A stretch of 64,000 nt of DNA, taken from NCBI GenBank assembly GCA_003242885.1, contig QKMZ01000006.1, positions 992,001-1,056,000 of the forward strand, written 5' to 3'. Positions 9,029-18,001 of this stretch are shown one piece after another (position 1 is the first letter of the stretch; the number at the start of each line of letters is the position of its first letter). The stretch is from Candidatus Melainabacteria bacterium. Its GTDB lineage: Bacteria; Cyanobacteriota; Vampirovibrionia; Obscuribacterales; Obscuribacteraceae. Position numbers and translations under genes: made by a program. The notes beneath the pieces are model-generated. The model saw nothing but the letters and a program-made list of their open reading frames with translations, made no database searches and was not told the origin of the DNA.

Positions 9029-9088
9029 ATGAGTTTTGCGCAAATGTTCACCCAGCAGGCAATTTCGGCGATTATTATCCTTGATTGA
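9029..9088 (+). CDS. Putative Ile-rich leader peptide of ileS
   Basis: A 19-codon ORF, MSFAQMFTQQAISAIIILD, followed by TGA at 9086-9088. Four of 19 codons are Ile, and three are consecutive (att att atc) near the end, just before structures that can form an antiterminator and a terminator ahead of isoleucyl-tRNA synthetase. This is the layout of a ribosome-sensing leader. Weak points are the lack of a Shine-Dalgarno sequence and a competing 26-codon ORF from 9004 in another frame. Confidence 0.5.
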   Translation: MSFAQMFTQQAISAIIILD

Positions 9089-9151
9089 GGCTGGCTGCAG
9101 GTTCAAAGATTGACTGCCGCCGGTTGGGTTAGACTGGCGGTTCGTTTTTTT
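9089..9151 (+). promoter_or_regulatory. Attenuator of ileS: antiterminator and intrinsic terminator
   Basis: The terminator has a stem of ccgccggt (9117-9124) with actggcgg (9133-9140): eight pairs, one of them G-U, followed by ttcgttttttt (9141-9151). The antiterminator pairs ggc-t-ggc (9089-9095, directly after the leader stop codon) with gccgcc (9116-9121): six G-C pairs with one bulged T, using up most of the terminator's left arm. The two folds exclude each other. A ribosome stalled at the Ile codons (9071-9079) would leave 9089-9095 free, whereas one reaching the stop codon would cover it. The terminator is clearly visible; the switching mechanism is inferred. Confidence 0.7.
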
Positions 9152-9204
9152 GACCCAGCGCAAAATAAGTAGCAACTAGTCACAGAGACTCCGGAGCACA
9201 AACC

Positions 9205-12024
9205 ATGAGTGATTACAGCTTGAATCTCCCTCAGACAGACTTTCCGATGAAGGCCAATAGTGCCGTCAGGGAAGTTGAGATTCAAAAGCGTTGGGATGCC
9301 GAAGACGTTTATGCCAAGGCTATGAAGAAGCGCGAATCGAGCGATAAATTCGTATTGCACGATGGACCGCCTTATTTGAGCAGCAGCAAAATTCACATCG
9401 GTACCGCACTGAATAAAGTGCTCAAGGACATCGTCTGCAAGTATAAGAATCAAAAGGGCTACTACTCGCCTTATGTACCTGGCTACGATAGCCACGGTTT
9501 GCCAATCGAGAACGCTGCTCTCAAAGATGTGAAGGGTGGAAGACACTCTATCACTCCAGTCGAATTGCGAAAGCGCTGCAGAGAATTTGCTTTATCCAAT
9601 TTGAAAGGGCAGGAAGCAAACTTCCGCAGGCTGGGAGTCTGGGGAGATTGGGAGCATCCTTACATAACTCTCGATCAAAAATTTGAAGCAGCGCAAATTC
9701 GCGTCTTCGGACAAATGGCGACTAAGGGTTTCCTCTACAAAGGTTTGAAATCAGTCTCTTGGTGCCCTACTTGCGAAACCGCACTGGCTGAAGCTGAAGT
9801 TGAATATGCGGATCATAAATCGAACTCGATCTACGTAAAATTCGAAGTCGCTCCGCAGTCTAGAGCGAAGTTGCCGAAATTTATGAAGGATGAAGATCAA
9901 GTCAACTTCGTCATTTGGACAACCACTCCCTGGACACTTCCTGCTAACTTGGGCGTTGCTCTGCATCCTGATTTCAATTATCAATTCTTGAAGACTAAAG
10001 ATCACGGAGTGCTGGTTGTTTCCGAAGGTCTGAAAGATGCTTTCTTGAGTACGACCGGTGTCGGTGACGTGGAAGTGCTTGGCGACGCGCTAGGCAAAGA
10101 ACTCGAGCTAATCGAGACAAAACATCCATTTATCGATCGCACCAGCCTTGTCGTGTTGGGCGATCACGTGACGAATGAAACCGGTACCGGCGTTGTTCAC
10201 ACTGCACCAGGACATGGTCCTGAAGACTTTGAGTTGGGTGCTAAGTATAAATTGGGAGTCGTCTCACCAGTAGATGAGCGAGGCATCTTCACCGATGAAG
10301 CCGGGCAATTTAAAGGGCAGTTCTACGAAAAGGCTAATCAACCGATTCTGGATCACCTCACTGAATTGGGCAAACTTATCCATCACAGCACGTACAGCCA
10401 CAGTTACCCGCACTGCTGGCGGTGCAAGAAGCCGCTCATTTTCAGAGCTACAGAGCAATGGTTTGCGTCAGTTGATGGTTTCAGAAAAGATGCATTAAAA
10501 GCTATCGATAGCGTGCAATGGATACCGGAGTCAGGTCGCAACCGTATTTTCAATATGGTGGAAAACCGCTCCGACTGGTGCATCAGCCGTCAGCGTGCCT
10601 GGGGTGTTCCAATCCCTGTCTTCTATTGCGAGAAGTGCAATAAGCATTTAATGACTGCTGAGAGTATCGAAAAGGTTGCTCAAGCGTTTGAAAAATATGG
10701 CTCGGATTCGTGGTGGGAAAAGTCGCCGAAAGAACTTATTGGCGATCTCAAATGCGAGTGCGGTCATGGCGAATTCCGCAAGGAAAGCGACATCATGGAT
10801 GTTTGGTTCGATTCTGGAACCACATGGCATGGTGTTCTGGACATGCGCAAGGATCAATTGAGAGGGGCTCCTTGCGAACTTTATCTGGAAGGTTCAGATC
10901 AGCACCGCGGATGGTTCCAATCTTCTTTGCTGACTTCCGTCGCCGTCAGCGGAAAGGCACCATATAAGACAGTTTTGACCCATGGTTTCGTTGTTGATGA
11001 AACAGGCAGAAAGATGTCCAAATCAATGGGCAATGTCGTTGAGCCTGATGAAGTAATCAAACAGTACGGTGCCGACGTACTCAGACTTTGGGTTGCTTCT
11101 GTTAATTACACAGACGACATTCCAATCGGCAAAAACATGCTTGCCCAGTTGGCTGAGGTTTATCGCAAACTACGTAACACGGCGCGTTACTTGCTCGGTA
11201 ATTTGAGTGATTTCAATCCCAAAACGGACCGTGTCGCTTATGAAAAACTATCGCCAATCGATCAATTCATCTTGCACCGCCTAAGCAGTCTTGTTAAGGA
11301 AGTAACTGAAGATTTCGATCGCTTCGAGTTCTTCAAGTACTATCAACTTCTGCAGAATTTCTGCGTAGTTGATCTTTCCAGCTTCTATTTCGATATCGCG
11401 AAAGACAGACTCTATACGGGTGGTAAGACTTCGGAATCGAGACGTGCAGTGCAAACGGTTCTTGAAGAAGTGCTGATGACTTTGGTGCGGATCATCGCTC
11501 CGGTCGCGCCGCACCTTGCAGATGACATCTGGCAGCATTTACCTGAAGCAATCAGAAATTTTGAAGCAACTGAAACCAGCGTTTTGCTGACAGATTTCCC
11601 GGTTGCTCAAGCGCGCTATGTTGATGAAACTCTTTCTCAATTATTCGAATCTCTCATTGCTGTTCGTGAGACCGTCAATAAAGCATTGGAGCAAGCACGT
11701 GCGGATAAGAAAATCGGTAAGTCGACTGAGGCTCAAGTGCTCATCGCCATTGAAAATGCCGAGCTCAGAAAGAAAGTTGAATCACTAGGCTCTGATTTAC
11801 CGGGCTTTTTCATCACTTCGCAAGCTACTGTGCAAGCGGAAGTGAATGGCAAGGTTTCAGGAACACGTTTGTCAGAGGTGAAGGAGAACGGCTTGACAGT
11901 TGTCGTTTTCAACGCCGAAGGCACAAAGTGTGCGCGCTGCTGGAAATACAAAACTGAAGTCGGCAGCTTGAAAGAAAATCCCGAACTTTGCACATCCTGC
12001 TTGGAAGCGCTCAAAGAAAGCTAA
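9205..12024 (+). CDS. ileS: Isoleucyl-tRNA synthetase
   Basis: 939 residues, full length for the bacterial enzyme that charges tRNA-Ile with Ile using ATP in the cytosol. Class I signatures are present: HIGT at 64-67 and KMSKS near 603-607, with the GRKMSKSMGN context. The editing (CP1) region with TTTPWTLPAN lies between. The C-terminal zinc ribbon keeps four Cys (CARC ... CTSC, about residues 910-933), as in E. coli-type IleRS. The ATG follows ggag with good spacing. The gene stands alone and is preceded by a leader with an intrinsic terminator, so its transcription is probably controlled by charged tRNA-Ile supply. Confidence 0.98.
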   Translation: MSDYSLNLPQTDFPMKANSAVREVEIQKRWDAEDVYAKAMKKRESSDKFVLHDGPPYLSSSKIHIGTALNKVLKDIVCKYKNQKGYYSPYVPGYDSHGLPIENAALKDVKGGRHSITPVELRKRCREFALSNLKGQEANFRRLGVWGDWEHPYITLDQKFEAAQIRVFGQMATKGFLYKGLKSVSWCPTCETALAEAEVEYADHKSNSIYVKFEVAPQSRAKLPKFMKDEDQVNFVIWTTTPWTLPANLGVALHPDFNYQFLKTKDHGVLVVSEGLKDAFLSTTGVGDVEVLGDALGKELELIETKHPFIDRTSLVVLGDHVTNETGTGVVHTAPGHGPEDFELGAKYKLGVVSPVDERGIFTDEAGQFKGQFYEKANQPILDHLTELGKLIHHSTYSHSYPHCWRCKKPLIFRATEQWFASVDGFRKDALKAIDSVQWIPESGRNRIFNMVENRSDWCISRQRAWGVPIPVFYCEKCNKHLMTAESIEKVAQAFEKYGSDSWWEKSPKELIGDLKCECGHGEFRKESDIMDVWFDSGTTWHGVLDMRKDQLRGAPCELYLEGSDQHRGWFQSSLLTSVAVSGKAPYKTVLTHGFVVDETGRKMSKSMGNVVEPDEVIKQYGADVLRLWVASVNYTDDIPIGKNMLAQLAEVYRKLRNTARYLLGNLSDFNPKTDRVAYEKLSPIDQFILHRLSSLVKEVTEDFDRFEFFKYYQLLQNFCVVDLSSFYFDIAKDRLYTGGKTSESRRAVQTVLEEVLMTLVRIIAPVAPHLADDIWQHLPEAIRNFEATETSVLLTDFPVAQARYVDETLSQLFESLIAVRETVNKALEQARADKKIGKSTEAQVLIAIENAELRKKVESLGSDLPGFFITSQATVQAEVNGKVSGTRLSEVKENGLTVVVFNAEGTKCARCWKYKTEVGSLKENPELCTSCLEALKES

Positions 12025-12188
12025 TTCGAGGCTCTGACTTTCAAGGCGTCTGATATAGATGTCGCCTGGTATCTTCATCCGGCAAGCTTGGGGAAAACCT
12101 CATTGTTCAAGCCTGACTTCGTATTGATTTAGGGGTATAAATAAGTTGTGACCTTAGGTTTGTCCCGCGCTCTTCAAGTAGTGAAGTC

Positions 12189-13961
12189 TTGTCAAAAGAC
12201 GATATAGAAAGCCAAGTCAAAAAATGTCGCGAGCAGCTCAAGGATGCTCAGGATTTCTATTGGCAATCACGATTTCAAGAGTCTGAAGCACTGTACAAAG
12301 AGTGCTTGGCCAAGCTAGATCACATTTTCCCGGGCTACAGTCCTGAGACTGCAACCTGTTTGCAAGGATTAGGCGACACATATTATTTTCAGAGTCGCTA
12401 CCTGGCAGCTCTAGACCACTACAAGCGCCTTCTTTCAATGCGCGAAAGACTGGCCGCCAACGATCCGCAAGGATTGGTTACGGCTCTCATAAAAATGGCG
12501 AAGACTTCTGAAAAGCTCAATGAGCCGGAAGAAGCATTGCGTTTCTACAGAAGAGCTTTGGAAGTCGCTCAAGTTTCTCTCTTTATCGGACATCCGGTTT
12601 TGACTAGTTTGCTCGAGTCGTACCATGCCTTTTTGAAACGTTCACAAGGCGATTCCGGTATGGCAACCGATATCGAGAAAAAGTTGAAAATGTCTCGCGA
12701 GAGATACACGGAAGAAGAGCTCTCCAAAATCATGGGCAGCCCGGACAAACAAGCTCAAGGGCGCAATGCTCCACAAGAGCCTGTTGAGGAAGAGGCTCAT
12801 GCAGTTGATGTAGACCACCCACTGTATGAAGGCAAAGTACCGAATAACAGCATAATGAGCGTGGTCTGGATTGTTGTCGTCGTAGTAGCTGTAATAGGAC
12901 TGGCTGGAGTTGGAATTTATTTCGGTGCTCAACTCGGCGAAGGTCCTCAGTACTCATGTGTGAAAACAGGTCAGAAATTCTCGACACTTGATGAAGACAA
13001 ACAGATCAGTGTTACTTCCAACAACAGTGTTGATATGACGCTGAACGGAACACCCAGTAAAGTCAATTGCCGCACATTGAGCAATCCTGCCAGCGGACTG
13101 ATGTTTGCAATTACCGATTTCTCCGGCAAGCAGCCGCTCTATGTTAAAGCGGGCGAGGTGATCTCAGATCCGTCCGGAGTTTTACTCTATGCCAGTGACG
13201 CGCCTGAGTGGCAGACAATTCAAGCGATGAAAGGAGTCGCCTCCACCATCAAGCTTTATGTGACGAAAAACAAGAAAATGCCGGAGCAACTGGAAGAGCT
13301 TATCGAGTTAAAGAACCCGGAGTATCATAATCCCTTTTCTGGAATGAGGAATTTGCCGGCAGTCTCTTCCGGAACATACGGTCCTGAAGGCAACGTAGAA
13401 AAGGTTCAAGAAGCGCTGGTAGCAACAAAGCAGCTTGATACAAGAAAGCTGGATCCAAAACTCCTGACATTGTCTTTGCCGAAAGTCGTGTCACCAGGGG
13501 CGGTGCTGGCGATTTGCTTGCAAGGTGACGACAAAAAGCCTTCGTCATTCTTCGTGGTGGGCGCGGATCGCACAGGACAACTCTTTCGCAACTGTGACAA
13601 TACGGGTGCACTTGTCTTGAGAGGTGAGCCGGACGGCACTTCCCACTTCGTATGCCCGCTTGCATTGCACAAAGATTTGCCCAAGGAGAATACCATTGTC
13701 GTCTCGATTCGCTCGAGTAAGAGATTTGCCACCTTGTTAGGCATGGTAATTGCAGACGTTGTTTTGATAATTCCGATTATCGTCGGCTGGATTGTTCTTC
13801 AGAACTTTACGGACAACACAATGATTGGTTACGGCACGATGAGCCAGAAAACCAAGAAGATAAAAGGCGCCAGATGGATTTACTTCCCGTTTGTTATGCT
13901 GTACATCGCATACACGCTTCTGGTTCTTGGTGAGTTTGTCATTGGTGGCATCATTCCGTAG
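12189..13961 (+). CDS. TPR membrane protein of unknown function
   Basis: 590 residues from a TTG start (MSKDDIES); no good ribosome site is visible, so the exact start is uncertain. Residues about 10-165 contain TPRs of the kinesin-light-chain type. A charged linker leads to a strongly hydrophobic helix near 219-243 (WIVVVVVAVIGLAGVGIYFG). A domain of about 260 residues without recognisable motifs follows, and two more membrane helices lie near 513-535 and 563-588. The topology suggests a cytoplasmic TPR head and an extracytoplasmic middle domain. It is translationally coupled to the next gene (TAG of this gene overlaps the GTG start). Function unknown. Confidence 0.8.
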   Translation: MSKDDIESQVKKCREQLKDAQDFYWQSRFQESEALYKECLAKLDHIFPGYSPETATCLQGLGDTYYFQSRYLAALDHYKRLLSMRERLAANDPQGLVTALIKMAKTSEKLNEPEEALRFYRRALEVAQVSLFIGHPVLTSLLESYHAFLKRSQGDSGMATDIEKKLKMSRERYTEEELSKIMGSPDKQAQGRNAPQEPVEEEAHAVDVDHPLYEGKVPNNSIMSVVWIVVVVVAVIGLAGVGIYFGAQLGEGPQYSCVKTGQKFSTLDEDKQISVTSNNSVDMTLNGTPSKVNCRTLSNPASGLMFAITDFSGKQPLYVKAGEVISDPSGVLLYASDAPEWQTIQAMKGVASTIKLYVTKNKKMPEQLEELIELKNPEYHNPFSGMRNLPAVSSGTYGPEGNVEKVQEALVATKQLDTRKLDPKLLTLSLPKVVSPGAVLAICLQGDDKKPSSFFVVGADRTGQLFRNCDNTGALVLRGEPDGTSHFVCPLALHKDLPKENTIVVSIRSSKRFATLLGMVIADVVLIIPIIVGWIVLQNFTDNTMIGYGTMSQKTKKIKGARWIYFPFVMLYIAYTLLVLGEFVIGGIIP

Positions 13962-14824
13962 TGAGCCGCGCTTCCATGCGAAAAAAGGCTGCGAAAGCGG
14001 ATCAATCTGATGTTAGCGGTCATCTCGAAATTGACCGTTGGGTTGCAGATGCAAGCGACGAACCAAGTGACCTTGGCGATATCTATAAAGCGGCGCATGA
14101 ATCAGCGCTTAGTGCCGATGTGCGCGCGCTTCTCTTTCTTATCTATGGTTCTCGATCCGCCGGTAAGTGCCGCAAGCAGCCGATTTTCGCAGATGATGAG
14201 CGATGGATGCGCAGAGCATTCTACTTTGGACTTAAGTATGGAATGCCGCCGCAACCTAGGGTAATCGCGCGCATACTCGAGTACGAAGAAGGTTTAGACC
14301 TTTCGGTTGCTTATGTTCGCGAATGCGATGCAGCACCTGTTTTCAAAATTGGTGAAAAACTGGGATTAGAGCTTCTGGAGAGCGGAATGGATGCCCCAGG
14401 TTTGATTTCTCTTTGCCGAGCCTTGCATGCAATTGAGCCGCTTTCAGAACGCCTTCTGGATGCCTCTGAGGAGATCGAGATGATTTTGCCCCATATGCGG
14501 CAGGTGGAAGAGCCAAAAGCCATTAAGGTGCGAAGAGAGCAGGTCGACCGTTTAGCAGTCCTAATCGGCGAATATATGCTGCGCACCCGCTCGACAAAAG
14601 TGGTTATCTTGCTTGCTGGTTTTATCAATACGATGTTGGCTACAGCGCCGTTGACTTCACAGTTGGTAAGGACAATTGAGCGCGCGCTAGCGGAATTTCT
14701 CAATTTTGACGATGCCAGGCTTGCTGACTGTTTGAAAATTGAAATCGATCAAGATAGAGGAAAAGTTATTTCCAATCTCAAAGAAGTTGTTCAGATTCTC
14801 GAACGCGCCAAGCGCGACGATTAG
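13961..14824 (+). CDS. Conserved-looking hypothetical protein, coupled to upstream TPR membrane protein
   Basis: 287 residues with a GTG start overlapping the upstream stop codon by one base, a sign of co-translation. It is soluble and mainly helical, with no signal peptide or membrane segment. Leu-rich helices in the middle resemble HEAT/ARM-like alpha-solenoids but are too irregular to assign. There are no catalytic motifs. The tight coupling suggests it acts with the TPR membrane protein. Function unknown. Confidence 0.75.
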   Translation: MSRASMRKKAAKADQSDVSGHLEIDRWVADASDEPSDLGDIYKAAHESALSADVRALLFLIYGSRSAGKCRKQPIFADDERWMRRAFYFGLKYGMPPQPRVIARILEYEEGLDLSVAYVRECDAAPVFKIGEKLGLELLESGMDAPGLISLCRALHAIEPLSERLLDASEEIEMILPHMRQVEEPKAIKVRREQVDRLAVLIGEYMLRTRSTKVVILLAGFINTMLATAPLTSQLVRTIERALAEFLNFDDARLADCLKIEIDQDRGKVISNLKEVVQILERAKRDD

Positions 14825-14830
14825 CGCTAA

Positions 14831-15604
14831 CTAGGCTTTTCGATGCCGTACTGTTTCAGCAATCAGTGCTGCACCGCCAGTGACGAGAATCATGAGAGTG
14901 CTCAATGCATTGATCTCAGGGCTGACTCCGAATTTGACCATGCTGAAGATGCGCAAGGGCAGTGTAGTGCTGCCTACCCCGGCCGTAAACTGGGTGATAA
15001 CAAAATCATCGAGTGAAAGCACAAAAGCAAGAAGCGCGCCGGCAATAATACCTGGTGCCAATAGTGGAAGTGTGACTCTAAAAAACGCCATCACAGGCGA
15101 TGCGCCCAGGTCTTGGGCAGCTTCTTCAAGGCGTGGGTCCAGCCCCTCCATGCGTCCCATCACTGTCAGTGTTACATAGGCAACGCAAAACACGATATGA
15201 GAGACGACAACCGTTGCAAGACCGAGCGGCACGCCTATAGCAATGAAGAGAATCAGTGCAGCGACGGCCATTGCAATTTCTGGAATGATGATAGGCAAAA
15301 GTAATAGACCGCGATACGCGCCTTTCCCTTTGAAGTGAAGACGCGTCAAACCGACCGCAGCCATCGTACCCATAACAGTCGAGAAGAGCACGGCAAGCAC
15401 CGCGACGATGAGGCTGTTCGCCAGCGCTAGACCGATATCTTCATTATGAAAAAGCCTGGTGTACCAATCGAAAGTAAATCCTGTGAATCTTACTGCCAGC
15501 CGTGATTGCTCAAAGCTAAAGGCAATCAAAACTAGTATCGGAATGTACATGAAGGCGTAAATGCCCAAAGCGTACAAATGCAGCCATATTGGCTTGGCTA
15601 GCAT
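14831..15604 (-). CDS. potC: Spermidine/putrescine-type ABC transporter permease (PotC-like)
   Basis: 257 residues with six predicted membrane helices and the inner-membrane permease EAA loop EEAAQDLGASPVMAFFRVTLPLLAPGI near residues 160-186, which contacts the ATPase. Sequence style and length match PotC/PotI, the second permease of polyamine importers. Unusually, no potA (ATPase), potB (first permease) or potD (binding protein) gene lies in this window. It follows the YgfZ-TPR gene by 2 bp, so the two are probably co-transcribed. Whether it serves polyamines or another cation or amine is uncertain without its partners. Confidence 0.85.
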   Translation of the reverse strand: MLAKPIWLHLYALGIYAFMYIPILVLIAFSFEQSRLAVRFTGFTFDWYTRLFHNEDIGLALANSLIVAVLAVLFSTVMGTMAAVGLTRLHFKGKGAYRGLLLLPIIIPEIAMAVAALILFIAIGVPLGLATVVVSHIVFCVAYVTLTVMGRMEGLDPRLEEAAQDLGASPVMAFFRVTLPLLAPGIIAGALLAFVLSLDDFVITQFTAGVGSTTLPLRIFSMVKFGVSPEINALSTLMILVTGGAALIAETVRHRKA

Positions 15605-15606
15605 TG

Positions 15607-17361
15607 CTAGTTCAACTCCTTCAATTGCGCTTGCATTGATTTTAATGGCATCATGTCCCCGCGCTTCGAGGCTACTTCAATTCCCTTCTGCAGAATCTCG
15701 GCTGCTTCAGGTTTTCTATCCAAAGCTGCAAACGCTTTCGCTAAATCGACGTAAGCAACTGTATGAGTGGGTTTTACCTCGATGGCTTTTTGTAAATAAG
15801 GCAAAGATTTCTCGAATTCTTCCAGAGTGACAAGGCAATTTCCCATGCCACTATTAGCAAGCAAGTCATCCGGATCGATCTCGAGCACTTGGGAAAACAT
15901 ATCCATTCGCCCTACCGCTTCTTCTTTAAGACGCTTTTTCTCTTCTTCTTCCTGCCGTTCACGAGTGGCTTCTTTTGCCGCCATGCGCATCCGAATGCTC
16001 ATTGATATGGCCTTTTCTTCTTCAGCTTTTTCGATCTGCTCTTGCTGCATGTAAAAAACTGAAAGATTTGCGTGCGCCATAACCGAATCTGCATTTAAAT
16101 CAACCAGAGCTTTCATCAAAGCTACTGCTTCATCAAGTCTATTTCTGCGAGAAAGAATCACGCCCAATGCTTCATACGCATCTTCCATCGCCGGAGCCAG
16201 CATAAGCGCCTCTCGCAACAGAGTCTCGGCACAAGATGTTTCATCCTCATCACTTTCTTTGGCGAAAGACTCAAGCGCTTCTTCATATAATTGTCGGGCT
16301 CTTTGTTCCGCGCTTGGCGGTGCAATGAATGGTAAAAGCGCAATTTCCACTTCAAATGGCTTGCCGTCAATGCTCACGGCAAGTTGCTTTCCGACAACTC
16401 TGTATTCTCGTTTTACATAAGCCAAGGCAACATATTTGTCCAGGCTCGGCGAGAAACAATTTGATTGAATCCAACCAATCGTCTGCGAATCATGCAAAAT
16501 TTCGCTGTTTAACGTAAACGGTTTTTGTGATCGGTTGCCTTCAAAGCTCGTGAAAACAAGTCCGACAAGCCCTCTTGAAGGCGCTCCATGCGACTTCACT
16601 CGAGCCAAAACCTCTTGACCCAGAAAACATCCCTTCGTGTAACTGACATGAGTGTGATCGAGACCTGTCTCCGGCATCAAATTTTCTTCAGTTAGATCGA
16701 CTCCGAAAGAAACCATTCCTGCTTCGATTCGCGCGGCGTCGACGCTCTTTTCATCAAGCTCTACAACATCTATGGATTTGGCAGTTTTTTGTAACTGTTG
16801 CCAGAATTTTTCGGAACTTTCTTCTGCAACAAAAATTACATAGCCTTCTTCTCCTGTCAGCGATCTGGAAAAGACTAAAGATTTGAATCCGAATAAATCA
16901 ATTTGAGAAACAGGTAAAGCCAGATCATTGGCTGTTTTTGCCCCGGCTTGCATGAGCAGCTTTCGGGCCCGCGGTCCTTGAACTGCCAACAATTGTCCGG
17001 TGAGTTTCTCGAATTCGACTTTGTCTGCAAAACGGAAAGTATCAAGCTGATTGACGACTTTTTCGCACTGGTTATTTGAAATCAGTAGAAAGTATTTTTC
17101 GTTATGACGAAACACATCGAAAAGCGATATCACATGAGCCTTGCGGTCCAGCAGCGCGCTCATCTGACCGTCGCACTCTTTCATGCCCTTTACGTCATTT
17201 GTGGTTTGAGAATGAAGGAAACGCTCAGCATCTTTTCCTGTGACTGCGACTAATGCATAGTCGGGCAATGCAAAGATTGCTCCAGTTGTTCGCAGTCCTT
17301 TAGTCGATGCTTTGGTTGTTTTAGAGTCTGTTTTTGCTGCCACTGTCGTATTTCTCGTCAA
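15607..17361 (-). CDS. YgfZ/IBA57-like folate-binding protein fused to C-terminal TPRs
   Basis: Residues about 25-345 are a GcvT-like YgfZ domain with the diagnostic KGCFLGQE motif at 243-250, including the invariant Cys. Residues about 350-584 are TPR repeats with an Arg/Glu/Lys-rich coiled coil in between. YgfZ (bacteria) and IBA57 (mitochondria) support maturation of certain [4Fe-4S] enzymes together with A-type scaffold proteins. The next gene upstream on the same strand encodes such an A-type protein, which supports the role. Typical YgfZ is about 325 residues, so the TPR extension is unusual. The first 20 residues are Lys/Thr-rich, and a downstream start is possible. Confidence 0.85.
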   Translation of the reverse strand: MTRNTTVAAKTDSKTTKASTKGLRTTGAIFALPDYALVAVTGKDAERFLHSQTTNDVKGMKECDGQMSALLDRKAHVISLFDVFRHNEKYFLLISNNQCEKVVNQLDTFRFADKVEFEKLTGQLLAVQGPRARKLLMQAGAKTANDLALPVSQIDLFGFKSLVFSRSLTGEEGYVIFVAEESSEKFWQQLQKTAKSIDVVELDEKSVDAARIEAGMVSFGVDLTEENLMPETGLDHTHVSYTKGCFLGQEVLARVKSHGAPSRGLVGLVFTSFEGNRSQKPFTLNSEILHDSQTIGWIQSNCFSPSLDKYVALAYVKREYRVVGKQLAVSIDGKPFEVEIALLPFIAPPSAEQRARQLYEEALESFAKESDEDETSCAETLLREALMLAPAMEDAYEALGVILSRRNRLDEAVALMKALVDLNADSVMAHANLSVFYMQQEQIEKAEEEKAISMSIRMRMAAKEATRERQEEEEKKRLKEEAVGRMDMFSQVLEIDPDDLLANSGMGNCLVTLEEFEKSLPYLQKAIEVKPTHTVAYVDLAKAFAALDRKPEAAEILQKGIEVASKRGDMMPLKSMQAQLKELN

Positions 17362-17429
17362 GAGAGTCTTCTACTTCGGAAGATGGATAAGCATAAGGCA
17401 ATGAGCCTTGCTTAGCAAAACCGAGTAAT

Positions 17430-17464
17430 AAAAATCCGGTCTCCGGTGAATGCCAGGAGACCGG
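17430..17464 (-). terminator. Intrinsic terminator of the erpA-like gene
   Basis: On the minus strand a perfect 9-bp stem (ccggtctcc / ggagaccgg, 17436-17464) with an 11-nt loop is followed by atttttatta. It ends the A-type Fe-S gene, about 20 nt after its stop codon, and separates it from the YgfZ-TPR gene. Confidence 0.8.
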
Positions 17465-17484
17465 ACCAATACTTTGTCGATGAA

Positions 17485-17832
17485 CTATACGCTGAAAGAC
17501 GAACCGCAGCCGCAGCTGCCTTTCGCTTGCGGGTTCTTAATTACAAAGCCGCGACCTTCCAGTCCGCTTTGATAGTCCAGAACCGTTCCTTTAAGGTAGA
17601 TCGAGCTTTTCGGGTCTACAAAGACCTTAACGCCATGCATCTCAATGACGTTGTCTTTCTCAGCAGCGTTATCAAAACTCATGCCGTAAGACATACCGGA
17701 GCATCCGCCACCTCGGATCTCGAGTCTGAGACCGGAATTGCCAGGCTCCTTCTCCAGAAGCGCTTTTACTTCCTGCGCAGCCGCCTCGGTGATGGTCACA
17801 ATGGCTGGAGCTGTCGCTGTTTGTTCTGTCAT
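17485..17832 (-). CDS. erpA: A-type iron-sulfur cluster carrier (ErpA/IscA/SufA family)
   Basis: The start is the ATG at 17832 (MTEQ, 115 residues), because gagga lies 8 nt upstream and overlaps an in-frame TTG at 17847. The three cluster-ligand cysteines are present: C44 in GGGCSGMSYG, and C107 and C109 in GSCGCGSSF. HesB-family proteins hold and transfer Fe-S clusters to apoenzymes. Telling ErpA from IscA or SufA by sequence is unsafe; the symbol reflects the closest style. The YgfZ homologue encoded next to it is the known functional partner class of A-type proteins. Confidence 0.88.
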   Translation of the reverse strand: MTEQTATAPAIVTITEAAAQEVKALLEKEPGNSGLRLEIRGGGCSGMSYGMSFDNAAEKDNVIEMHGVKVFVDPKSSIYLKGTVLDYQSGLEGRGFVIKNPQAKGSCGCGSSFSV

Positions 17833-18001
17833 AGTCAGATTCCTCAAGATTTCTATTTTCGTTGTAATGCTACGAAAGCAAGGGATTGCAAGGACGCATT
17901 TTTACGGGACCGGAGGCATAAGGAGCCGCCACCGTCAATCTATCACATGACAACAAAAATGGACCGTCAGGTAACGATATCTTAGGGTTCTGGAAGATAA
18001 G

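Noticed and set aside
9004..9084. 26-codon ORF overlapping the Ile leader ORF in another frame
   Set aside because: Also lacks a ribosome site and has no Ile run; its only relevance is as a competitor to the preferred leader ORF.
8990..9150. T-box riboswitch in the ileS leader
   Set aside because: No AGGGUGGNACCGCG-like antiterminator motif or stem I signature; the leader-ORF model explains the structure better.
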